NCBI GenBank assembly: GCA_018105865.1
Contig: CM030870.1
Coordinates: 4,749,120-4,813,119 of the forward strand
Direction: 5' to 3'
DNA length: 64,000 nt
DNA from: Metaphire vulgaris
Taxonomy: Eukaryota > Annelida > Clitellata > Crassiclitellata > Megascolecidae
Below are positions 1-11,700 of this stretch, piece after piece. How positions within the stretch are numbered: position 1 is the first letter of the stretch; the number at the start of each line of letters is the position of its first letter. A program made the position numbers and the translations under genes. Below the pieces are notes generated by a model, which ran no database searches, was not told the DNA's origin, and worked only from the letters and a program-made list of their open reading frames with translations.

Positions 1-15
1 TTTGCACACCGTACG

Positions 16-190
16 CAGGGTGCGATTTGTGACCTGGAGCAGTGGGGGGGGGGAATATGTCGAGCTTGGAGGGATGTAGTTGTTGGGGAAGTGTAGCAGT
101 GGGGGGGTGAGTAGTGGAGGGGCTGTAGCAGTAGCGGGGATGCAGTTGGGCAGTGGGGTGGAAATCCCCACCCCTACAAATCGCACCCTG
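16..190. mobile_element. hAT-like G-rich MITE, copy 1
   Basis: The element begins CAGGGTGCGATTTG and ends with the inverted sequence CAAATCGCACCCTG. The interior is a run of G-rich imperfect repeats around GGGATGTAG. Five further copies occur in this window, most with 8-bp target duplications typical of hAT transposons. It carries no coding sequence. It sits inside the remains of another element, recognisable by the GTACTATATGGATG end motif. Confidence 0.75.
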
Positions 191-248
191 GCCGTGACGT
201 CACAAAAATCTTCTAAATCCAACCCTCTCTCTCCCCTTCAGTGTGTAC

Positions 249-251
<3 letters not shown>

Positions 252-317
<66 letters not shown>
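252..317. repeat. (TA)n microsatellite
   Basis: This is about 33 uninterrupted TA units just upstream of the recognisable LINE coding sequence. The long open frame that crosses it is fortuitous on this side of the repeat. Confidence 0.95.
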
Positions 318-319
<2 letters not shown>

Positions 320-2231
320 ACCGATAGCCACAGTCAGAGATTGGATGAACTGATCAAGGCACATAAGCTGCGACAATATGTTAGTGAGCCGACCCATGAC
401 CAGGGAGGCTTGATCGACGTCGTGATCGCTGCGGACGATGGAGCCCCGACCGACGTGACCGTGGTTGAGTCCGGGTTATCCGACCATCACCTCATCCACT
501 GGACCATACCGGTCACCCGCCCTCGGCCGCCGTATACTAAGTTGTGTCGAAGGACCTGGAAGAATTTCAGTCTCGAGGCATTTGTCGAGCGTGTGCAACG
601 ATCTCCTCTCTGCCAACCGGTCGACCCCAGCACAACAGCCACCGAGCTCGCCCACTGCTTCCAATCTGTTACGACCACGATACTTGACGAGCTCGCGCCG
701 GTGACTGAGGTTTCCGTTCGTCCACGTCTCCATCGACCGTTTTACGACGCCGATTGCCGGCAGGCCCGTCGCCGGGCTCGCCAGCTTGAAAGGGCCTACC
801 GTGCGAGGCGAGGAGCAGCGGACGAGGATGAAGCACGGTCTTCTCGTCTGGTTAATAGGCAACTCGTGACTTACCTAATCAGAAACGGCCTATTGCCAAA
901 ACATCAATCGGCCTATCGTCAAGGCCACTCCACCGAGACAGCCTTGATGAAGATACTTAATGACATCTTTAACTCGACAGCTAACGGAGGACTGTCGCTC
1001 TTATGTCTGCTCGACTTCTCGGCCGCTTTTGATACGGTAGACCATGCTACGCTTGCTCGTCGTCTTGAACTTACCTTCGGGGTCACGGGTCCAGCGTTGG
1101 CGTGGCTGAAGGACTATCTTGCGGACCGCACACAGTCAGTGTCCTGGGACGGTTCCTTGTCAGCCTCACGCAGAGTTATCAGCGGCGTGCCGCAGGGGTC
1201 AGCCCTCGGCCCACTCCTATTTGTACTCTACGTGGCGGATGTCGGGTGGATCGTCGAATCGTTCGGTTTATCCTGGCACGCGTACGCCGATGATGGACAG
1301 GTATATTCCTCCTGTCTGCCGTCGGAGACCGATCTTCTCTTGAAGCGTCTTAAAGACTGCATATGTGAGATCGCGCGTTGGGCCGCCATCAATCGCCTGG
1401 CCCTGAACCCCAGGAAGACAGAGCTGATCTGGTTCAGTACACCGAGGAAGAAACATCTGATCCCTCGTACTGAGCTTCACCTTGACGAAGCCGACATCCA
1501 ACCGTCGACGGAGGTGCGTCTGCTCGGAGTACTTTTAGATGAGATGCTGTCGTTCGTGGGCCATGTCGAGAGAGAACGTGACACGAGCGTGTTTCCGGCA
1601 ACTCCGTACGATCAGAGAGGTACGTCGATTCATCTCGACGGCGGCCACCATACAACTGGCTCGCGCCTTCGTCGTAACACGAATCGACTATTGCAACGGG
1701 ACACTGCTGGGCCTTCCTGATCGTCAGCTCGCCCGGCTCCAATCAATCCTCAATGCCTCCGCTCGGGTGATCTTCAGGGTGCGGTGGCATGATCACGTGA
1801 CCTCACTTCTCCGGGACAAGTTGCACTGGCTACGTGTCCCGGAGCGAATCGTGTTCAAGCGCTGCTGGTTAACGTTTCGGGCTCTACACGACCCATTCTG
1901 CCCGGAATATCTTGCGAAGCTTGTTCGAAGCCCGGCATGGACAGATCAACGGCTCCATCTTCGTTCTAGAACTCGAATTCAACTTTATATTCCACCTCCG
2001 TCGAAGACCGTCAAGTTTGGAGAACGCTCTTTCTCGCGCGGAAATCCTCTCCTGTGGAATTCATTGCCGGACTGCGTGTCGTCCGTGACTTCCTTCGGAG
2101 AGTTTGCGAACAAGTTAAAAACGCACCTATTCAACATCTCGTTTCCACGTTTATTGTAAAGCACCCTTGACTTTGGCCCTTGCTATGTTACGGCGCTATA
2201 TAAATTGTCATGAACAATAACAATAACAATA
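318..2231 (+). pseudogene. CR1/L2-like non-LTR retrotransposon, damaged
   Basis: The translation first shows the end of an AP-endonuclease-like domain (GLSDHHLIHW), then a reverse transcriptase with KHQSAYRQGHSTETAL, LLDFSAAFDTVDH, ISGVPQGSALGPLLF and the catalytic AYADDGQVY box. A C-terminal region follows with IDYCNGTLLGLP and NPLLWNSLP, typical of CR1-clade LINEs. The 5' part is missing. A stretch between endonuclease and RT also seems deleted, because the RT opens abruptly at LVTYLIRNGLLPKHQ. The frame shifts near 1560, after SFVGHVE, continuing as NVTRACFRQLRTIREVRRF in another frame. The 3' end is GGCGCTATATAAATTGTCATG followed by (AACAAT)n. The copy is therefore dead. It ends about 70 bases before a SCLT1 exon. 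Confidence 0.9.
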
Positions 2232-2298
2232 TATGGACGGACCCTAAATGTCGTGGCAGCTTTCGTTTGGATGAATTCGTTGTTGAATTTTTCCGTAG

Positions 2299-2672
2299 GC
2301 TGAACGCCAGTCACAGCCAGGTGGAACAGTTGCAGCAGGACAAGGGTCAGGTGGAGCAGAGACTGGTCGAGGTGCTGAAGCGGAACGCGGATGCGGAAAA
2401 TCGCAGCAGGGAGGCAGTGCTGAGGGCCAGTGAAAACCATCAGCTGGTGGAAACTTCCATTTTTGAAAGAGATCAGGTTACGATTTGATTTAGTGAAACA
2501 GAATCACATATGAAACAATGTCATAGATCATTTTGGATGTAATGAAGGGTGCGAGTGTATCAATCGATTCCACCAACAGCCATGTAGGAAGAGGGTAGTT
2601 CTGGCATTGCTTCATAGGTGAATCTATGACTTTGGCAGATGCCATGCGTACGGCGCTATATAAATTGTCTAG

Positions 2673-2717
<45 letters not shown>

Positions 2718-5700
2718 GTAATAGTAATAGTAATATAATAATAATAATAGATTGCTTGAGTAGGTGTTGATGCTAAATTATTTGCTAATGCATATTTCAA
2801 GATGTAATTTGGTTTTTTGTCAAATGTATGTAGTAAAGGTAAAGGTAGATCCCGTACTCGAATCTGAGCTTTGGGTTCTGGCACTTATCTCTGGCCTGGG
2901 CAATCAGCGATGTAGGTGGTATAATCCATTATTCTGGGGTAGGTTACCATTACTTTCCCCAGACCCACGTTTTACCTTGCAGCATTAATGCTGCTTCTCA
3001 GTTTACCACCGCCCTCTAGCAAGTAAGGCTGAGTCGACCTTAGGGCTCCTGCGGGAATTGAACCCGTGACCTTCTGCTCCACCGTCCAGCGTTGTTACCA
3101 CTCTTCTAACTTCCCGCCCCAGTAGAAGTTCATTATATAACATATTTAGTGGGTCTGTAAAATTCAGTATGTTATATCCGAGGCGTGTTATATCCAATAC
3201 CATCCAATACAGTAGCGCATCACACGAGACTGTACAGTGCAGTACTTTATAGCTGAGTAGACGTTATAATGAAGTTCTACTGTGTAGATTCTGTAGAATT
3301 AATATAACCTGTCACTAAGTTAGTCTGTGATTAACAACTCCAGACTTTTAAATTTTTCGATTGTTAGGGGTCTTAGCAGTACGTGTACAATATGCTACCT
3401 TATTCAGTTCCTAATTACAACGATAATCATCATCATCATCATCATGCTCTCTGTTCTTTGACAGATTCAGGGCGCCTTTGTTTCCATTCTTTTCTGTGTC
3501 TTGTCTAACTATAACTAATTATAATTATTATTATAAAAAGCACTTATGGTTGGTCTTATCATATTTGGCTTATCCCCCTTAGATTGCTCCCCGCTGTTCT
3601 GACTGATCTTCCCGATTGACCTGGCTCCCGCTGTTTGATTTGACTCAGATCTGCCCTGAGCATTATGATTGGCGCCCTGGCTCTTGATTGATTGACTTGT
3701 TTGATTGACTTGATTGATTGATTGACTTAATTGACTTGATTGATTGATTGACTTGATTGATTGATTGACTTAATTGACTTGATTGATTGATTGACTTAAT
3801 TGACTTGATTGATTGATTGACTTAATTGACTTGATTGATTGGCTTGATTGATTGACTTGATTGATTGACTTGATTGATTGACTTGATTGATTGACTTGAT
3901 TGACTTGATTGTATTTTGATTCTGCTTTTAATAAAGCTTGTGTAAAGCTGTGCATCTTGCTGTATGTTTAACGGGATTTTGTGTCGTAATTGAATGCATC
4001 AGGCTCACATAAGAGAAAAGCAAGCAAAAGACGAAGTTGAACGCCTGCAGGACGTCATCAGTCGACTTGTGGATGAAGCGGGAGCAAGAACACGACAGGA
4101 GGTCATTTCTATTCCAATTACTAGGTTTTGATGCTTGTGTCACACACACACATTTATAGTATTTTGGAGGAAAAAACTTACTACTATTGCTGTCATCATC
4201 GTCTGTCATCATCATCATCATCATCATCATCATCACTTTCTGCCTGCATGGCAGCATTGGTTAGATACTTAAACTTACTTAGCATGATTTAAAGTGGCTT
4301 AGAAGGCATTACTGCCTGTGTGAAAGCCACTAGGGGCACTAACGGGGCTTGAACCCGCTCCGTCAGCCTGACGCTCCAGCACGTAACCCACTCTGCCCTC
4401 TTCCGCCCGAAACATTTCGACTTTGCTCAATCTTGCGCTAATCTGCATCGTTCCACAATTGTCATGTTCTTTGTTTCCAGATCCTCTTTGATGTTTTCTT
4501 GGTCTTCCTCACCCTCTGTCTCCTTCTAATTTGTGTGTATGTAGTGCTTTGTAGGCCCATCTATTGTTATCCATTCTTTTAACATGCCCAAACCAAACAG
4601 GTACTATTACTGTGCCATGTATAAATTTGTAATTAACCCCTTAACTGGGGATCCTGGATATATCCGTGTTTTAAATGAAAATGAAATAGGAAATTTGAGC
4701 TGATGTTCTGCCTGAAATGATTTTCACGTGATTTGCTTAGCAGTTTCTGCAATGTTTGATAATTTTTTCAAGTAATAAATAAATGGATGTTAAGAATTTC
4801 TCATTTTATCTTAGAAACTGTTTTCAATGCAAATTATCTAATAGTCGGTTTTGTCAATTTACCTAACAAGCTGTTTTTGAAGCAATGTCTCAATTAATTG
4901 TTAACCCCCTTAACTGGGATCCCGGATATATCCGGAGTTACAGGATAATAATGTAAAGAAAACCTGTAACCAGAGTCTAACGAAGTTGATGGATCAACTC
5001 CAACGACTGGAATTGGTGAATGTTAATTTTCATTCTACAGTTGAACTTCATTATACCATACTAATACTTAATGGGCCTGTAAAATTTAGTACATCATATC
5101 CTGAGTACATTATATCCAATACATTCCAATATGTTAACGCTTTGCACAGTACAGTGCTTTAGAGCAAGGGTGGCTAAACTGTGTTTCACAAGCCTCTTGT
5201 GGCTCGCGAAGAGTTAAAATTTTGTCGAGCTGATTGACAGATCAACAGAAGCATACAATTGCTACATAAAAATAATAATATTGTTTGCCAATTTTATCAT
5301 AGCTCCCATGAAAATGGCAGTAGAAATTACATGAAAATTTGCAAAGAATTGGATCATATTCACTAGCGGTTCTTGGAAAATAAAACTGGGGGCTTTGCTT
5401 TAGTCCTGAAAACGTCTGATGAGCAAAAAAGTCATCACCAAATTTAATGAGTGTCATTCCCCTCACCTGGTGTAATTTAATTGACCTGCCAAAAAACTGG
5501 GGTGCAAAGTTGGAATCTGGGGGCTACAGACCCCCTGCTCAAAAGTAGAACCCCCCCACCCTTATCACACTACCTCATTTTTGTGTCTGATTGTGGTAGT
5601 GCTGCTTCCAACCTTTTGAAAATTGTCGTTTGCGGCTGGCGTCTTTGGGTTTGACCACCACCCCTGCTTCAGAGTTTTTTTTACCGAAAATGAATGGTGA

Positions 5701-8700
5701 TTATGAAGTAATTTGGAGATGGTGCTTGATTGTTTTTAAGTTAAATGAATTACATGTGTTATGTTCATGTTGTGTGCTTGTCAGAGGCGTAGCTAGGGTG
5801 TTCAGCGCCCGGGGACAGAACATACTGATGGTCCCCCCTTAACTTCATGAAAACCCTAGCAAGCAAAAAAAAGGTTGTCACTCCGCGTTGCCTGAGCGCG
5901 GATGGCCTATACAACTATAGTGATGCTAGGCTGTCCGGCACCCGGGGACAAACCATACTGATGGCAGCCCCTCAACTTCACCAAAACCTCGAAAAGCCAA
6001 AAAAATGTCATCATAACTATATTGCTGCATCTTTTTGCTTTCGTTTGCTATCATAAACCCGATTTTGGCGCCCCTCGCTTCGGCACCTGGGGACACATGA
6101 ACCCCCCTAGTTACGCCTCTGGAGCTTGTCATGTATTCATTTTGGATTTTTTGGATTAATATTTTTTTATGGTTAGAAATTCTTATATGGGGCTGTCCAT
6201 TAATTATGTCAACAATTTAAGGGGGAGGGGGTTTGGAAAAGTTTGACAGTTGTTGACAGGGGGAGGGGGGTCAAGAGAAGTTGACGTCAACAATTTCACT
6301 CTTTTCAAATAATCACAAAACAGGAAATTTCATAGAATACTACTTATTACAATGGAAAAAGCATTAGAAAAAAGGTCATAACTGCCACATTTTGACACTT
6401 GATGAGGAAAAAAGGGAAAAAATGGTCATTACCACAAAATATTAACCTTGTTATTGGGACCTGTCATTGGTCTTGGGGTCAAGAGTTGTTGACGTAATTA
6501 TGGGGGTTAAGTGAAAGTTGACAGTTGTTGACAAGGGGGGAGGGGGGTCAAAAATTGCCCCAAAATTGTTGACATAATTAATGGACAGCCCCTAGCCCCT
6601 ATGATTGCTTCTGCAGGAGAACAGCGAAAGACAGGCAGAGTTGGATCGAGCCGTTCGAGAGAAGCGAGCGGCCGAGTCTGAGCTGGAGCGTATCTACCAG
6701 GAAGGCATACTTCAGGGCTCGAAGGAAAACAACGAGTACAACCAGTTGACGCTTAGAGCGTGCAACGCTGAACGGGCGAGGGATGATGCTGTCATGAAGG
6801 TTGACTCTCTTACCAATCAGCTGCGCAGGCTGGAAATGACGTAAGATATATTGGTAACCAGGGTGCGATTTGTGACCTGGAGCAGTGGGGGGGAATATGT
6901 CAAGCTTGGGGGGATGTAGTTGTGGGGGATGTAGCAGTAGGGGATGCAGTTGGGCAGTGGGGGGAAATCCCCTGTCCCCCTACAAATCACGCCCTGTTGG
7001 TAACTAATTAGGATGCGGATCATCTTCATCATCATGTTCCGTCAAGTTGGTGTCAACTCCTCGTGATATCGTGGATGAGTTTCCTCTCCATTCTTCTCTA
7101 TTCCACCCAATTGTATTTGTTTTAGAAAGATGTAGTGCAGGATAATACTAATTACCTATACCATCTCATTGAATTCATGCTGAACAACATTTCAATGATC
7201 GCCACCTTACCTAATACCCAATCATTGAATTCATGCTGAACAACATTTCAATGATCGCCACATCCTTCCATTTTTCCAGCATAATCCCCTCTTTTTTGGT
7301 GTCTTTGGTTCTTATTATGTGTACAAAATATCATGGAAAGGATGTAGGTAGTTTTATCGAGTACAAACTATTAATGCTGTACCGAATATTCGAATTCTAT
7401 TCAATTCGGTGGCGAATAATGTCCTCAAAGTCAACAATTGTTACCAATAGCAACGCTGCCACCCAAAATATGAATAGTGTTCATGACTGAACGAAGAAAC
7501 CGTGTTAAACCATTCCAAAACAATGTGTTCAGCACGTTTTTGTTAAGATTATACGTTAATTAAATGGTCATTCGAATTTTAAAATTCAAACAGTCGAATT
7601 AAATATATCATTTAATATTTACGTTAATTTCAGATTAAGTAAAATTGTTTAGCTTAGACTTTAGAGTTTAGATATGGATAAGCAAAGTCAAATTTGGAAA
7701 TATTCTGTCATTTGTGACTAAACGGTCAAAACCATGTACAATTGGTCAACCAATTTGTAACGCTAAGAAGGTAACAGACAGAGAGACATCAGATAAGCTC
7801 TTAATTAGATAGATAGGTTGGATGGATTTGATCCATCTCTTGTGAAGTCTTCTGACGTCAGAACTTGACTCCATAAAAGACCGACACAGTTTGACCAATC
7901 AGGAACTTTCTTTGGTCCTAACGATGACCGCAACATTTCATGGAAAGGATGGATGACCTAGTTTTAGATCCACAAGAAACAGGTTAATGCTGGACTGAAT
8001 ATTCGAATTCTATTCAATTCAGTGAAACCCGAATAATGTGCAAAGTCAATTAAATTTCCTTTTCTTTTTTTCATTGGAGCTAAAATATGAATAGTGTTTC
8101 TGGGCCCCGTGAGAGTATGAGAAGAAAGTTTAAAAACTGGTGACCCTTTTTCTGCAAAATCACGACTTTGGAGGTATAAATCAAGTAACAAATAGCGGTG
8201 ATGACCTTTTTAATGCCTTCAATGGATGGGCCCCCATCTGCCTCTGAACATTTAAAGATGGTCAAAACAGTCAAATCAAATATATCATTTAATATTTATA
8301 TTAATTTCAGATTAATTCTGTAAATTTACCTGTTTAACTTGTCCTTTGCATTACACTTTAGGTTGTGAGTTTAGATATGGATAAACAATATAAAAAAGTC
8401 AAATTTGAAAATATTCTTATTTTTAAAACAAAAAAATATCGAAACCAAAAGTCCATTTGCAGTTGGTTCCTTTATTTTGTACATTTAATTATTAATAAAT
8501 TTGATTATTTACATTATTAGCCTTACCAGCTGCTGATTACGACATAACTATTGGATGGATTTAGATATATCATAATTAGCAGGAGAAGTCAAATGTATTA
8601 GATTTGAGAACATGACAGCTAAAATAGAAGACCACAAAGTTTGACCAATCAGGAACTTTCTGGTGGAAAAAACAGAATAGTATTTGATTTCATGGAAAAC

Positions 8701-11700
8701 TAGAAGATGATTAAACAAGAAGAATCCACAAATCAAGGTCTACAAATAAAATGCAAAATAAATAAAGATCAGCACCAAAATTCAAATATTCAACACTCTC
8801 AGTGAAACCAAAATACTTTGTCTTGCGATGAAATCAGAAGCATGGATCTTAAAAGAGCAGACGAAAATAGACTGAATTACTAACATGATGAAAGGATAAG
8901 CATTAAAATTCATTCTGCTTAGTAAAAAACGTGTATTAACAATTTTTTGATACAGTACTGTACAGGTGCATTAAAAAAACAGAATAGTAGTATAATGTTG
9001 CCAAACTTTAGACTGATCAAACAAGAAGAATATACAAACAAAGGCTACAAATAAAATGCAAAAGAAATAAAGATCAGCACCAAAATTCAAATATTCAACA
9101 ACTTCTCAGTCAATGCACCAAAATACTCCAGTTCATTGTGAATTATGGATCTTAAAAGCTATACTAGACTAAAACAGACTGATTTACTAACATGTAAAAC
9201 CAATAAACAACAAAATTCAATGCACTGCAGTATAAATGTAGTGAATCAATATCACAAACAAGTTATAAATGTGGCGGAGATGTTAGTATAAAATTTACAC
9301 TAACTCCCGTAAATATGGGAGATCTAAAAACCCTACATGTTAGTATAAACTTATACTAACATGTACACAATATGCATTAAAATGCTAAGAGTTACGATGT
9401 TTTATATTTCATAGCTTTGTGGACCTACTGTTATTTGTTTTCTCTGTTGCTTCATTCTACTTTTATTGGATTCAATCCACTTATAATATTTGTAAAATTT
9501 TTGATATAAGATCACATATATTCTGAGAAAACTTTTTATTTTTACATTTACCTGGGATGTTGTTAATTGTGTAACCGATTCATGTTGCAGGTCTATGCCC
9601 TTCAACACAGCCTTCAAATGAAAGAGAAAGAGTACGAGGCAAAACTTCAGGCCTTAGAAGACGGCCATAGACAGCAACTGAGCGAATTACGAGAAATGCT
9701 TACTGCCCAGCAGAGAGTCACGGCTAAGTATGTTTGCAGTTACCAGTACCTGAAATTAGTTATAAAATAATGATAATGTTAACAATAAAATCATATTTTC
9801 TTGCATTTGATATAAATGAAGGTTAACTTTAACATTATTTTTGCTGATCTGTTTGTGCTTAATATATGAGAATAACATTTATTTGCCATAGCACGTCTTG
9901 TCTGTTATGTGGTTCTCAAACTGGGGTCTGCGGTCCCCTGGGGACCCTCCAAGCAGTTTCAGGAGGACCATAAAGGGATTACTTTTTCAAAATATCTTGC
10001 CAACACAAAAGAGCACAAAACACACTGATGGCTCTAAGAGTGCTGATTCCATTTGAATTTAAAATTGCATTGTCAATTTTAAATTTGTATCTTTAGTTTT
10101 TTGGCCATATTTTTGCAAACACTAAAGATATCAGCACAAAATTTGGCAATTACATCAGACACATTCCCAGGTATATGGCCTATTGAAATCACTACACATG
10201 CGGCCGAGATATTAAATGTCAAACATTGGTCCACTTTTTACTTTTACACAATGTACATCTGTAGTTGAGGTTACATTGAATGTATGGTTACCTTTTGAGG
10301 CAGGATGGTCTTTGGTCAGGCTGCATGTGAATGTCGGATTTGGGAACAGACTCTTTGCCAATGATGCCAATAACATTATATATTTTAAAATATGATTTTT
10401 AATTAGAACTATTTTGTGTGTCAGATGGAAGGAAGAGTGCAACGTTGCAACACAGAAGATGGAGTCAAGAGTAACCGAGTCTCGTAGTGAATTGAGTCGA
10501 GAAAAGAGAAGAATTGAAGAGCTTACTAAACTACTTCGTGATAGCAGGAATAAGAATATTGAGGTACAACTGTAGTCAGAAAATTGCTGTCTTTGTATGG
10601 GAGCATTTTAAAACAAGTATAGGTGGATTAGCGATACTTTAAAAATAATGGGGTTGGGGTGAAGTTCATTTGCGTTTCTTTTTAATTATTTTTAAAGTTT
10701 TCTATTCATGTTTTTCTTGGTCTTCATTTTCCCTTCCACATAGTTATATAGTGCTTTCTTTGGTAGTCTTTCTTTTTTCATTCATTCATATAAGGTATCA
10801 CTAGCTGTACAGCCTGATACACAGAGGATGTTTCTGTTATGGATGTATTATCAACTGTTGGTCTCATATAGAAGTATCCTGAACAATCTCTATGGTCACT
10901 GATCTATGCCCACCAGCAAGAAATCTGCCTCTGCCATTGGTGTCTATTAATAGACGACAATGGTTTCTATGGTTTCTGCCCACCAGTGGGCGGAGCAACC
11001 AGACTTTGTTGGTAAACACTGGATACCCCTATAATGAGAATTTTGCTATCAATTGCTATCAATGATACTTTTTGAGTGGCATGTGATATAGATTCTTACT
11101 AATTTTTAGGATTACTGCTGATTAATTGGAGAGTTTTCCTTTGTAGACTGAAACTAAACTTGCAAACTATTCGAGAAATCTTCAGGTTTTGGAGGGTAAA
11201 ATCATGGATTCCAGATCGCGAAATAACATATATCCTTCTCAGGTCAGTTAATTTGTATTTTTAAGTCTTTTTTAAGTATTTATGTCTGTGTCTTTATTAC
11301 TGTACTTGTATACTCTGTTATGCTAGAGTTAGGTTAACCCCTTAACAAGACAACTTGAAAATGTATATATCCGGATCCCAGAAGCCTTAAGTTTCAAGAC
11401 ATTGACTGTATAATAGCAGGTAATGGTTTTTCGCACCTGACTACCATGCTAAAATGGTCGTAGCTTAGTGACCCCTGTAGCAAAAACATTTACAAAATAT
11501 GTTGAAAGGTATATAAATGCACCCACTACATGTGCCTAAAAACAATTCAGAATATCTTGTCAGGTCTTGGAAAAAACTGGGGAGCCGATAGGAGTGTCTT
11601 TGCAGAATTTCATTATTGCTTCATATTCTAGAACAGGGGTCGGCAACCTTTTGGCAAAATGTGCCAAGTTGGATTTCTAATTCATTCAGCATGCCAACTA

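Noticed and set aside
80..317. N-terminal part of the long frame that begins at base 80
   Set aside because: It is G-rich MITE and (TA)n sequence read through by chance; LINE homology starts only after the TA tract.
3002..3120. Possible tRNA gene on the - strand
   Set aside because: Box A and B resemblance is present, but related copies share the same 3' flank and no clean cloverleaf forms, so it is a SINE.
3668..3915. CRISPR-like regular repeats
   Set aside because: Units are 4-16 bases with no unique spacers; this is a eukaryotic minisatellite.
8824..8890. Candidate missing SCLT1 exon (reads DEIRSMDLKRADENRLNY)
   Set aside because: The same block recurs nearby at about 9130-9190 without an open frame, it ends in a stop, and it lacks a good acceptor and donor.
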